DNA of 25,037 nt from positions 1 through 25,037 of IMG/VR virus record IMGVR_UViG_3300011116_000780. One strand, 5' to 3'. Position 1 is the stretch's first letter. Every line of letters starts with the position of its first letter. Shown here in pieces: positions 18,296 to 25,037 of this stretch. The position numbers were made by a program, and so were the translations under genes. The notes beneath the pieces are model-generated. The model ran no database searches, was not told the DNA's origin, and saw only the letters and a list, made by a program, of their open reading frames with translations. Source of the DNA: a virus.

Positions 18296-18544
18296 ATGAC
18301 CAGTAGTGTTCCCGCCGGACAAGTCGATGTCGAAGATTGGTTCGACCTAGACAAATACCGCCAGGCTGCTGGTGTAGCTTACGAATTTTCCAAGAAGAAA
18401 ATGGAGACTGCTGGTGAGCAAGAACGAGAAACTATCGGTAAAGGTGCCACAGAACAGCGCACTTCCTCCGAGCAGTCGCAGCAATTCAAAGAACGGGACG
18501 AAGCCAGGGACTACGGTCAGGCCCAACGAGCTTATCGATATTGA
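18296..18544 (+). CDS. Third paralogue sharing the N-terminal motif (82 aa)
   Basis: It reads MTSSVPAGQVDVEDWFDLDK, clearly related to the first 20 residues of the two preceding proteins, then diverges into a charged, Gln/Glu/Arg-rich helical region (METAGEQERETIGKGATEQR) ending AQRAYRY. The shared head could be a docking signal, for example to a capsid or tail component, on different bodies. Its stop overlaps the apparent beginning of the conserved part of the next gene. Confidence 0.75.
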   Translation: MTSSVPAGQVDVEDWFDLDKYRQAAGVAYEFSKKKMETAGEQERETIGKGATEQRTSSEQSQQFKERDEARDYGQAQRAYRY

Positions 18545-19031
18545 GTTATTTGATGCTTGGGTTGACAATTTAGACGCATCAACCCAAGAATCATTCTGCG
18601 CTTTTGCTGCAGAAAATTACTCTTTAATTGAAATTTATCTCTACTCGCGTTTCCTTGGTTACAAGGGAACAATTACTGCGTGTCAACTTTGGGTTAAAGA
18701 TAATTATAAAAAACCGGATCATCGCAAGAAACTCCTGTATGAAATCGATGAGATGCAGGAGGATGTTCGTAAGTTACGTGAAGATGTAGAAAACGGCGTT
18801 GTCAAGCGAGATGCTGGAGTCGCACGTATTGCTTCTATGCAAAAAGAAATTAGGGGTCATATTGATCAAATTGAGAAATTTACAAGTACCAAGGATCGCA
18901 AAGGGTTGTTGATGGCGGGGGCTGATCGTGCCATTCGTGAGTTGATGTTTATCTTTAAAGACGACCCCATTGAAATTCCCCTGGAAGAAGCAACAATGAG
19001 TGTGTGGGCACGTATGCAACTCGAAGAATAA
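18414..19031 (+). CDS. terS: Probable terminase small subunit (start uncertain)
   Basis: The conserved-looking part begins near 18540: IDIELFDAWVDNLDASTQES, then FCAFAAENYSLIEIYLYSRF, a helical region and a long coiled coil (LLYEIDEMQEDVRKLREDVE), ending MSVWARMQLEE. An N-terminal helical DNA-binding region plus a central coiled coil, three genes before terL, suits a small terminase that recognises phage DNA; sequence proof is lacking. The only standard in-frame start is a GTG at 18414, which would overlap the previous gene by 131 nt. The alternatives are an ATT at 18540, overlapping the TGA stop as ATTGA, or a frameshift from the upstream gene. Confidence 0.6.
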   Translation: MSKNEKLSVKVPQNSALPPSSRSNSKNGTKPGTTVRPNELIDIELFDAWVDNLDASTQESFCAFAAENYSLIEIYLYSRFLGYKGTITACQLWVKDNYKKPDHRKKLLYEIDEMQEDVRKLREDVENGVVKRDAGVARIASMQKEIRGHIDQIEKFTSTKDRKGLLMAGADRAIRELMFIFKDDPIEIPLEEATMSVWARMQLEE

Positions 19032-19069
19032 TTCAGTTAGGATAGTTTTAAATAAAAACATTTATATCA

Positions 19070-19357
19070 ATGGGCGCACAACAAGGGAACATGGCTGATG
19101 CTCGTCAGCGTCAAATTGCTCGCGAAGGCATTCGTATGCGTCAAGAAAACATTCGTCAACGTGAAGCTGCGCCTCAAACTGGTGAAGCAGCCATGGCACC
19201 TGGCGTTGAACCAGGCCCCACTCAAGTCGGTGTTACAGCTCCCCGTGGCGGTATTGAATTTGCGCCGGGTCGTGCGCGCCGCTTCCCAGCTGAAGGCACA
19301 GCTGAGTATCAAATGATGGTTGATCGTATTCGCCGTGGCCTTGGGGGTCGGGATTGA
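19070..19357 (+). CDS. Small Arg/Gly/Pro-rich hypothetical protein (95 aa)
   Basis: It reads MGAQQGNMADARQRQIAREG, continues with a basic helix (IRMRQENIRQREAAPQTGEA) and a Pro/Gly-rich second half (PTQVGVTAPRGGIEFAPGRA), ending RIRRGLGGRD. It is basic, low in complexity and probably partly disordered. No family is recognised. Its stop overlaps the next ATG by 1 nt (TGATG). Confidence 0.7.
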   Translation: MGAQQGNMADARQRQIAREGIRMRQENIRQREAAPQTGEAAMAPGVEPGPTQVGVTAPRGGIEFAPGRARRFPAEGTAEYQMMVDRIRRGLGGRD

Positions 19358-19521
19358 TGGCTAAAGGCAAGATGCCTCCTGAGCTTCTGGAACACTTTAA
19401 AAAGAAAGAAGCCAAGAAAGAAGACGGCACTGAGATGTCGGATAAGGAAAAGCGTAAAGCTGCTTTAGATAAAGCTCGTAAGTATCAAGAGCAAAAGAAG
19501 AACAAACAAGAGCAGAAATAA
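19357..19521 (+). CDS. Small Lys-rich conserved phage protein (54 aa)
   Basis: The frame from the ATG at 19357 encodes MAKGKMPPELLEHFKKKEAK, then KEDGTEMSDKEKRKAALDKA and ends KQEQK. The MPPELLE.FKKK.AKK.[DG] opening followed by a Lys/Ala-rich helix is seen in many small phage proteins near the packaging genes, of unknown function. It is coupled to the gene before it and lies 32 nt upstream of terL. Confidence 0.75.
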   Translation: MAKGKMPPELLEHFKKKEAKKEDGTEMSDKEKRKAALDKARKYQEQKKNKQEQK

Positions 19522-19553
19522 GATAGCATTCGGTTATTGTCTGAATTGTTATC

Positions 19554-21080
19554 GTGCCCAGCTATACGCATCTTGCTTACCGTCGCAATGCAAAAGCAGC
19601 GGCACGTCGCCAGCAAATCCGTACACCACGCAATGCAGACGCCCTGGCATTAGCGCGGGAAGATTTTGCCTATTTTTGTGAGTACGTTGCAGATAAACCA
19701 CCGGCTACACATCACAAAGAATGGCATCGTCACTTTGTAACAAATGAAGACAGTAATTGTCTTATTAAGATTGCTGGCCCCAATATTGATCTTCTTGCTC
19801 CACGAGGTTCTGCTAAATCCACGGTTCTTGGTTTGCTTACCGCCTGGGCCATTGGCATTCATACTCAAGCCAAACTTCCCCTCCAAATTCTTTATTTGTC
19901 TTACACGGTTGATATTGCACGTTCTAAATCTGCAACGATTAAACGCATTATTGAAAGCAAGCGGTATCAAGAAGTTTTTCCCACTGTTCGCTTAATGAAA
20001 AACGTGACCAGTAATGAGTACTGGTCTATTGATCATAAGTTTGCTGGAATTGATACTACGGGTGATGAGCAATTCACCCTTTGTGCTGCGGGCCTTAAAG
20101 GCTCTGTGACTTCTAAGCGTTCTCACCTGGTCATGATTGATGACGCAATTAAATCTGCGGCAGACATTTCCAACCCTGACATCCGAAAACAGATGCAGGA
20201 AAACTGGAACGCGGTGATCGCTCCCACCATGTTCGAAGGCGCTCGCGCCATTTGCCTTGGTACGCGCTTCAGGCATGATGATATTCACGCTACGACATTC
20301 AATGAGCAAAACAATTGGATGCAGATTGTTCTTTCTGCTATCAATAATGATTCCAAGACAGGTGAAGAACAATCGTATTGGCCCGAGATGTGGTCATTGG
20401 AATATCTCAAAGAGAAAAAACGGCAAGCACCGATTGCTTTTTCGTTTCAGTACATGAACCAAATTGTTCGTCAAAACGAATTATCTTTGGCACCTGAGTT
20501 GATTGTTAAAGCTGAGATTTCAACGGAGTTTGACACGCTTGGCATTGGTGTTGACCTTTCCGCTGGCACCAAAGAAAAGAATGATTACACGGTCATGATC
20601 CTGGGCGGTCGCATCGGAGATCGTATTCACATTATTGATTACAGACGCATTCGTGTCATGGGTAACCTGGAAAAACTGGATGCTCTTAAAGAACTGCTTA
20701 ATGATTGGTCTGTAATTGGACGTGATGATAACGGTAATTATTTCCCCACTTATTCCACGTGCGACATTTGGTCAGAAGCTGTTCAATATCAGGCCTCTCT
20801 CGAAGCCGACTTCAAACGGGTCTGCCTCAATAACGAAGGTCTCTACAACTTGATTTGGCATCCAGTCAAAGGATTCCGTGCAGATAAGTTGGCACGTTTC
20901 CGAGGAATCATGGGCATGTTTGAAGACCGCAAAATTATTTTCAATCGGTTCCGTAACTTCACAAATCTCTTCGAGGAACTCACAAATTTCGGAGTAAGTG
21001 GTCATGATGACACGGTTGACGCGTTAGTATGGTTGGTGACGGGCCTTGCCCGCAAGGGTCAACTACATATTGATTATTGA
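19554..21080 (+). CDS. terL: Terminase large subunit (508 aa)
   Basis: This is the ATPase and nuclease that drives DNA into the capsid. Residue 83 onward has the Walker A-like PRGSAKST (83-90); the Walker B is HLVMIDD (191-197), and LGTR (235-238) is the coupling motif. The C-terminal RNase-H-like nuclease begins IGVDLS (331-336, Asp334) and ends HDDTVDALVW (484-493), giving the expected acidic residues. The length is usual for the family. The start is GTG with no ribosome site. The last 18 residues are encoded a second time after the HNH gene (21512-21565). The stop overlaps the HNH start as TGATG. Confidence 0.95.
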   Translation: MPSYTHLAYRRNAKAAARRQQIRTPRNADALALAREDFAYFCEYVADKPPATHHKEWHRHFVTNEDSNCLIKIAGPNIDLLAPRGSAKSTVLGLLTAWAIGIHTQAKLPLQILYLSYTVDIARSKSATIKRIIESKRYQEVFPTVRLMKNVTSNEYWSIDHKFAGIDTTGDEQFTLCAAGLKGSVTSKRSHLVMIDDAIKSAADISNPDIRKQMQENWNAVIAPTMFEGARAICLGTRFRHDDIHATTFNEQNNWMQIVLSAINNDSKTGEEQSYWPEMWSLEYLKEKKRQAPIAFSFQYMNQIVRQNELSLAPELIVKAEISTEFDTLGIGVDLSAGTKEKNDYTVMILGGRIGDRIHIIDYRRIRVMGNLEKLDALKELLNDWSVIGRDDNGNYFPTYSTCDIWSEAVQYQASLEADFKRVCLNNEGLYNLIWHPVKGFRADKLARFRGIMGMFEDRKIIFNRFRNFTNLFEELTNFGVSGHDDTVDALVWLVTGLARKGQLHIDY

Positions 21081-21508
21081 TGGAACGACTTAATCCGCAA
21101 ACAGGCAAACCCTGGAAATACGGGGAAACCGGACCCGACGGGAGAATTTTTTTAGCCTATAGACGAAAATCAAGAATTAATAAAGACGGGACATATCAGA
21201 TAAATTGGCTTAGCCCAGAAGCCTGGGCCAAAAGAGAAGCCAGTTGCCGAGAAGCGGCTAAGCGAGCACAAAGACGCAATGCCAAAATAATTAAAGAAGA
21301 AAAGTTAAAACGTGGTTGCGAAAAATGTGGATATGACGAGCACCATGCAGCCTTAGATTTTGATCATCTGGATCCGACAAAAAAACGCCGTGACATTGCC
21401 AAAATGCATACAACAAATGTTGCGTCATTAAAAGCGGAGATAGAAAAATGCCAAGTGTTGTGCGCAAATTGTCATCGGATAAAAACCTATGAACAACGTT
21501 TGTCTTGA
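21080..21508 (+). CDS. HNH endonuclease directly after terL (142 aa)
   Basis: From the ATG at 21080 it reads MERLNPQTGKPWKYGETGPD. Residues 1-50 form a small domain (R/L-NP-TG-K ... DGRIFLAYRRKS) common next to phage HNH domains. The HNH domain spans about 78-138: CEKC at 80-83, LDFDHLDP with the catalytic Asp95-His96, and CQVLCANCH at 124-132 providing zinc cysteines, Asn130 and His132. It is probably a DNA-nicking or homing enzyme. Some HNH proteins next to terL aid packaging (HK97 gp74), but the duplicated terL end downstream favours a mobile origin. AGA/AAA-rich codons differ from terL. Confidence 0.92.
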   Translation: MERLNPQTGKPWKYGETGPDGRIFLAYRRKSRINKDGTYQINWLSPEAWAKREASCREAAKRAQRRNAKIIKEEKLKRGCEKCGYDEHHAALDFDHLDPTKKRRDIAKMHTTNVASLKAEIEKCQVLCANCHRIKTYEQRLS

Positions 21509-21511
21509 ACC

Positions 21512-21568
21512 CTCGTTTGGCTTGTTACAGGTTTGGCGAGAAAAGGACAGCTACATATTGATTACTAA
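21512..21568 (+). pseudogene. Remnant copy of the terL 3' end
   Basis: In the same frame as the HNH gene, beginning 3 nt after its stop, the DNA encodes LVWLVTGLARKGQLHIDY and then TAA. This is identical to the last 18 residues of TerL. Of the 18 codons, 13 differ at the nucleotide level, all silently; only CTACATATTGATTA is shared as a longer run. It has no start codon of its own and is probably not translated. See the finding on the HNH insertion. Confidence 0.9.
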
Positions 21569-21576
21569 ATTTAGAA

Positions 21577-21891
21577 TTGAAAAAAAGCATTTTTGTCGTG
21601 GGGCCCGAATATCTTGCCATTGGCATTACGGCGGTCGTATCCGCTGTAACAGGTGGATCCTGGGTTGCCAACAAACTATTGGAAAGACAAAGAGAACGTC
21701 TTCAACAAGCCTTTGATTACACTGGTTCTCAAAAACGCAGGATTGACATTTTGGAAGATCAAATTAATCGCATGCCTTTGGACTACGTTCTAAAGGTTGA
21801 TTTTTTGCGCGAGATCCAGGAGATGCATAATAATTTTAGACAGATAAACGATAAGCTTGATAAGCTTATGGAAAAGCTTTTGTCAAAATGA
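21577..21891 (+). CDS. Single-span membrane protein with coiled coil (about 100 aa)
   Basis: With a TTG start at 21577 it reads MKKSIFVVGPEYLAIGITAV; a GTG at 21598 (MGPEYLAIG) is the alternative, and neither has a ribosome site. Residues about 12-32 are a membrane helix, followed by a basic stretch and a coiled coil (IDILEDQINRMPLDYVLKVD, MHNNFRQINDKLDKLMEKLL). One helix plus a coiled coil could be a holin-like, spanin-like or anchoring protein, but nothing decides this. The unclear start may result from the HNH event just upstream. The stop overlaps the next ATG. Confidence 0.65.
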   Translation: MKKSIFVVGPEYLAIGITAVVSAVTGGSWVANKLLERQRERLQQAFDYTGSQKRRIDILEDQINRMPLDYVLKVDFLREIQEMHNNFRQINDKLDKLMEKLLSK

Positions 21892-22070
21892 GTTACATCC
21901 TTGAAGTCGAGGAAGACGAAAACGGGGAACAATTCATTACTCTTCCTGACGAATTAATCGAAGAGTTGGGTTGGCAAGAAGGCGATGTACTTGATTGGGA
22001 TGTTCGCGGTAACGGCATCATTTTGAGCAAAGTCAACGATTCCGCTGGTTACGAAGTTATAGAAGAGTAG
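21888..22070 (+). CDS. SpoVT/AbrB-like small protein (60 aa)
   Basis: It reads MSYILEVEEDENGEQFITLP, then DELIEELGWQEGDVLDWDVR and GNGIILSKVNDSAGYEVIEE. The ITLPDELIEELGWQEGDVLDWDV core is the swapped-hairpin AbrB/MazE fold that binds DNA as a dimer. Family members include transition-state regulators and antitoxins. No toxin gene is next to it, so a regulatory role, perhaps in late gene control, is more likely than a toxin-antitoxin pair. It is very acidic outside the fold. ATGA overlap with the gene before. Confidence 0.75.
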   Translation: MSYILEVEEDENGEQFITLPDELIEELGWQEGDVLDWDVRGNGIILSKVNDSAGYEVIEE

Positions 22071-22093
22071 AATACGAAAAAAGGGATAAAGAC

Positions 22094-22795
22094 ATGTTTT
22101 ACGGCGGAGAAAGCAACGTCCCCGGCGCTCCCGGAAATTTACTCGCGGGTAGTCCCAGCTTTGATATTCGTCGCGGTGCAGGCGCTCTGGGTGGCCGCTC
22201 CGGTGAGCAGTTACGTCGCTTATATGAAGGCGGTACACAGCAAAATCAACAGCTCAATGAAGAGTTAATGAAGCGCGGCATCATGCCCGGTAGTGGCCCC
22301 CAGCTTCCAATGGCTTTTGGTTCCAGCAATCTCCCTGGTGCCGTAGGAAACATGGGTGGTCTTGCCAATGCTCAGTTCTTTGAAGGTCCTCAACTTGGAC
22401 AAGCTGCTCCGCAAGGCGAACCTCAACGCCCTTATGGCGGTGCGCCTAATGTTCCATTGACTCCTGAGGAAAAAGCTCGTTTATTACAGCAAGGTAGCCC
22501 GATTCCTCCGAACTTCCGCGAACAATATCTTCCCAAGGCAACTACTCCATTTGGAAGTCAAACAGAATCTTTAGTTGCTCAAGCCCCGGGCCGTTATCCC
22601 AGTGGTATGGAGGGTGCAGTGGACCTTACCTATCCTCCAGGACACCCTATGTACGGAAAACCTATCTTGCTTCCAGGTTCGCAAACCCCCTTGGATGCAA
22701 ACAAGGCCGAGTACGAAGGACTTAAGCGCATGCGCTCTGCTCCAATAGACCCGAGACTTACACCCCAAGGATTCCAAAATAAAATGGTTTACTAA
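22094..22795 (+). CDS. Gly/Pro-rich low-complexity late protein (233 aa)
   Basis: It reads MFYGGESNVPGAPGNLLAGS and is rich in Gly, Pro, Gln and Asn throughout (GTQQNQQLNEELMKRGIMPG, QAAPQGEPQRPYGGAPNVPL, LTYPPGHPMYGKPILLPGSQ). There is no catalytic motif, membrane helix or regular repeat. It is probably extended or disordered and could be a scaffold, linker or decoration protein. AGGG before the ATG is a weak ribosome site. The stop overlaps the next start (TAATG). Confidence 0.65.
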   Translation: MFYGGESNVPGAPGNLLAGSPSFDIRRGAGALGGRSGEQLRRLYEGGTQQNQQLNEELMKRGIMPGSGPQLPMAFGSSNLPGAVGNMGGLANAQFFEGPQLGQAAPQGEPQRPYGGAPNVPLTPEEKARLLQQGSPIPPNFREQYLPKATTPFGSQTESLVAQAPGRYPSGMEGAVDLTYPPGHPMYGKPILLPGSQTPLDANKAEYEGLKRMRSAPIDPRLTPQGFQNKMVY

Positions 22796-23082
22796 TGGCA
22801 CAAGAAGACGCCAAATATACAAAACCTGAGCTACGCGAACGCATCAAAGATCGCGTTATGGCTGGCAGCAAGGGTGGAAAGCCCGGCCAGTGGTCAGCAC
22901 GTAAGGCTCAGCTCCTTGCCCAGGAGTATGAAAAGGCTGGTGGCGGGTACCGTGGGGGAAAAGGGGAGAAGCAAAAATCCTTGGAGAAATGGGGAAAAGA
23001 AAAGTGGATGACTAAAGACGAATACGAAAAACGTTCTAAGGCAAAAGCTGCCGCTAAAAAATATAAGGACAGTAAAAATTAA
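22795..23082 (+). CDS. DUF5872-like protein, N-terminal half (95 aa)
   Basis: It reads MAQEDAKYTKPELRERIKDR, then VMAGSKGGKPGQWSARKAQL and LAQEYEKAGGGYRGGKGEKQ, KSLEKWGKEKW. The KPELRERIK..VMAGSKGGKPGQWSARKAQLLA.EYEKAGGGY block is the signature I know for DUF5872, a basic protein found in nucleocytoplasmic large DNA viruses and in some cyanophages, function unknown. Here only the first part is present; the matching second part follows as the next gene. It overlaps both neighbours by 1 nt. Confidence 0.75.
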   Translation: MAQEDAKYTKPELRERIKDRVMAGSKGGKPGQWSARKAQLLAQEYEKAGGGYRGGKGEKQKSLEKWGKEKWMTKDEYEKRSKAKAAAKKYKDSKN

Positions 23083-23294
23083 TGGCTGCTGACAAGGCGA
23101 TACAAAAGGGATATACAAAACGGTATTTACCGGAAAGCGCCTGGGCTTCTTTGTCTAAAGAAGAAAGAGAAGAAACTGATCGCAAAAAACGAGAAGGTAG
23201 CAAGAAAGGCAAACAATTTATTCCAAATACAGAATCGGCTAAAAAAGCGGGCAAGGCTGCACGTGCAGCTAAACGCTATAAGGAGGCAAAATGA
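23082..23294 (+). CDS. DUF5872-associated C-terminal half (70 aa)
   Basis: It reads MAADKAIQKGYTKRYLPESA, then WASLSKEEREETDRKKREGS and KKGKQFIPNTESAKKAGKAA. The TKRYLP..AW..L...E...TDRKKREGSKKGKQF..NT..AK block is, from memory, the C-terminal part of one-piece DUF5872 proteins of giant viruses. The start overlaps the previous stop (TAATG), so the halves are probably made together and may assemble. It is very basic and may bind DNA. Confidence 0.7.
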   Translation: MAADKAIQKGYTKRYLPESAWASLSKEEREETDRKKREGSKKGKQFIPNTESAKKAGKAARAAKRYKEAK

Positions 23295-23437
23295 AAACTA
23301 AAAAACTTGTTAAACGAGCGCTCCGCCATCCTGAACTTTATTCGCCAGCTGAGCTTTTGTTTTTTAACAAGTGGCTTCGCCTGAAGAAGCAAGCGAAGAC
23401 TGCTAAGATCAATAAAGATAAAAAGGCAAATAGTTGA
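23291..23437 (+). CDS. Small basic hypothetical protein (48 aa)
   Basis: The frame from the ATG at 23291 encodes MKTKKLVKRALRHPELYSPA, then ELLFFNKWLRLKKQAKTAKI and ends NKDKKANS. The LVKRAL.HPELYSPAELLFF..WL core is a short helical unit I associate with small phage proteins next to the portal. It has a perfect AGGAGG ribosome site 5 nt before the ATG, overlaps the previous gene by 4 nt and the portal gene by 1 nt (TGATG). Function unknown. Confidence 0.75.
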   Translation: MKTKKLVKRALRHPELYSPAELLFFNKWLRLKKQAKTAKINKDKKANS

Positions 23438-25037
23438 TGGCTGGGGACGCAAAGGCCAGACTCAAAGAAATCATCGACTCCTACCTTGAAAAAGACGGTG
23501 GAGCATCGATTGATACTGGCATTGTTGCAGCACATCTTGCACAGATGAAATTGTTCGGCATCCGTCAGGGTGTCGAATTTTTTCCTGCGCAAGACAATTT
23601 TGGCAACCAGCGCAAAGACTTTATTGACCGTGTAATTAAATACAATCAGCTTGATACGCGCCTGGATTCCATCTGGGATTATTTCCTGTGCGACGGCCAG
23701 GGGCTTTTTTATTTGCGGCCAACGCAAAATAATTACCGGATGTACTTTTTCCGGAAGCATGAATACAGAAGTTTTTACAACATTGATGGCGAGCTAGACG
23801 AAGTCGTCATTATTTACAGCTATAAAGTTCGTCAAGGGATGGGCTTCCAGCAAGACATTGAAATGAGCAATGTCTCTGGTCCGATTGGCATGGGACGTGG
23901 TGGCGTCAAGCGTTATATTCGTTTATCAATTAAACGTAAAACAATTGAGGAAACACACTCAGAAGGTGAAATTTCTTTCGATACAAATTATCAGTCGGTT
24001 CCAGGGCGCACTAAAACATTTAAGAATACTCTTGGCTTTATTCCTTGCGTTGAAATTTTCAATAATGCCAAGGGCTTTTCCACAGAAGGTGTTGGTGAAT
24101 TTGACGCTTTAGCCAATCATATTTGCACGCATGACGACATGGTTCGCACCATGCGTAAAAATGTGCAGTTCTTTGGTAATCCAACACTGCTTTCGTCTCG
24201 TCCCAAGACAGACTTGATGGAGTCTGGCGGCGAAACTGTTGTGCAGCGTCCGTCTATTGCGGCCAACTCTGGTTTTACTGGTGCGGGCGCGTTAAGCCAA
24301 TCACGCTTTAAAGCAGACCCCATTTATCGCGGCGTTGATGGTCAACTGCGCGTTCCACGAGTTATTGCAAATCTGGAGCCAAACGACCGAGTTGGTTATA
24401 TCGTTCCCGACGCTATTACTGGTGACCAAAATTCTTTTGCTCGTCAATACCGCGAAGAAATTCGCACGGCATTAGGCGGTGTGGATGAACTGTCTATTTC
24501 AGCTGGTGTTACGGCAACTGAATATAAATCCCTCTTTGGACGCGTTTCTGCAACATCTAAGAAAAAAGCAATTTCTATTTATACGTACGGTGTTTGCCGT
24601 TGCTTGGAATTAATTATTTTCCAAGAAGAACGTCTTTTCCGTGACACCCTTGCTGCTGCAGCAGGTCTCGAAAAACCCCTGGAATTGCCTGAGACGGCAT
24701 CTCCTGAAGACTTAATGGCTTACGAAGACGCCATGAGCATGTTTGAAGATCAGGTCAAACAACTCATGATGGCTTGCCTGAAAACACAGCAAATTCCTCC
24801 CGGTGTTTTAGGCCTTATCCCAGATGGCGATGTCACCGTCCAGTGGCGTTGGCTGGGTCCCGTTTACGAAGATTCGACGCAAGATATTCTGAACAACTCC
24901 ATTGTTGTTCGAAATCTGCAAGAATTAGGTGTTGATAGCATTGAGGCACTGAAATACCTCTTCCCGTCAAAAACGGATGAGGAACGGGCCGAGATGCTAT
25001 CTGGGTTCCCGTTCAGAATGGTGAACGAATTGCAGGG
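23437..25037 (+). CDS. Portal protein, incomplete at the window end (533 aa visible)
   Basis: An uninterrupted frame runs from the ATG at 23437 to the window edge. It begins MAGDAKARLKEIIDSYLEKD and contains YNQLDTRLDSIWDYFLCDGQ, GLFYLRPTQNNYRMYFFRKH, a wing-like central domain and a helical region (NSFARQYREEIRTALGGVDE) followed by YKSLFGRVSATSKKKAISIY. The DYFLCDGQGLFYLRP and 'QYREEIRTALGGVDE' parts, the size and the place right after the packaging genes suit a dodecameric portal, which forms the DNA entry channel and docks TerL. Called from context and general resemblance. Confidence 0.75.
   Translation, partial: MAGDAKARLKEIIDSYLEKDGGASIDTGIVAAHLAQMKLFGIRQGVEFFPAQDNFGNQRKDFIDRVIKYNQLDTRLDSIWDYFLCDGQGLFYLRPTQNNYRMYFFRKHEYRSFYNIDGELDEVVIIYSYKVRQGMGFQQDIEMSNVSGPIGMGRGGVKRYIRLSIKRKTIEETHSEGEISFDTNYQSVPGRTKTFKNTLGFIPCVEIFNNAKGFSTEGVGEFDALANHICTHDDMVRTMRKNVQFFGNPTLLSSRPKTDLMESGGETVVQRPSIAANSGFTGAGALSQSRFKADPIYRGVDGQLRVPRVIANLEPNDRVGYIVPDAITGDQNSFARQYREEIRTALGGVDELSISAGVTATEYKSLFGRVSATSKKKAISIYTYGVCRCLELIIFQEERLFRDTLAAAAGLEKPLELPETASPEDLMAYEDAMSMFEDQVKQLMMACLKTQQIPPGVLGLIPDGDVTVQWRWLGPVYEDSTQDILNNSIVVRNLQELGVDSIEALKYLFPSKTDEERAEMLSGFPFRMVNELQ

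Noticed and set aside
21080-21568. HNH gene inside a group I intron or intein of terL
   Set aside because: The first terL copy is complete and ends in its own stop, so no splicing is needed, and no intron core or splice junction residues are apparent.
1-25037. CRISPR array, diversity-generating retroelement, insertion sequence or integrase
   Set aside because: No regularly spaced repeat array, reverse transcriptase with template/variable repeats, transposase or recombinase frame was seen. The repeats found are two- or three-copy and scattered.

Overview
The window looks like part of a tailed double-stranded DNA phage genome, most likely a cyanophage of a picocyanobacterium such as Synechococcus, Prochlorococcus or Cyanobium. 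Direct support comes from a large terminase, a portal-like protein, an HNH endonuclease, an intronless tRNA-Leu, the start of a flavin-dependent thymidylate synthase (ThyX), and many very short, tightly packed genes. The host assignment is an inference from small proteins that resemble families I associate with marine cyanophages (the protein at 7316-7666, the split DUF5872 pair, ThyX). No similarity search was possible.

Layout. Two divergent arms meet at 9886-9996. The left arm (1-9885, minus strand) reads as an early/metabolic arm. From its upstream end it runs through about 25 mostly small genes: a 70-aa protein with its own terminator, tiny membrane peptides, a probable single-stranded-DNA-binding protein, two proteins sharing a C-terminal helix-turn-helix, Zn-ribbon proteins, a DUF4236-like protein, a 579-aa PcfJ-like protein, tRNA-Leu(UAA), and finally thyX, which is cut by the window edge. 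The right arm (9997-25037, plus strand) reads as the late arm. It holds a 732-aa Gln/Glu-rich protein, a run of Ala/Gly-rich proteins with glycine-zipper membrane segments (possible ejection or internal virion proteins), a DUF4214-like protein, a tandemly duplicated 59-aa protein, a probable small terminase, the large terminase, an HNH nuclease, an AbrB-like protein, a DUF5872 protein split over two genes, and a portal-like protein cut by the window end.

The most unusual content lies between the genes. In the left arm nearly every gap between transcription units holds a hairpin or short repeat, typically 20-35 nt upstream of a start codon that usually lacks a Shine-Dalgarno sequence. At least three families recur within this one window. 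(a) Three elements have a helix, an asymmetric CA/GTAAGT internal loop and an inner hairpin; both helices change between copies while the loop stays fixed. (b) Two double-hairpin leaders keep the same TGCAAAC loop on a fully changed 7-bp stem and sit exactly 21 nt from the next ATG. (c) A 25-nt repeat occurs three times, 25-30 nt upstream of start codons. I know of no described RNA family that matches them, but I could not search Rfam.

The second unusual feature is in the packaging module. The last 18 codons of the large terminase are present again, with the same protein sequence but largely different codons, immediately after the HNH gene that follows the terminase. This looks like the scar of a homing or recombination event that split the 3' end of terL and restored it.
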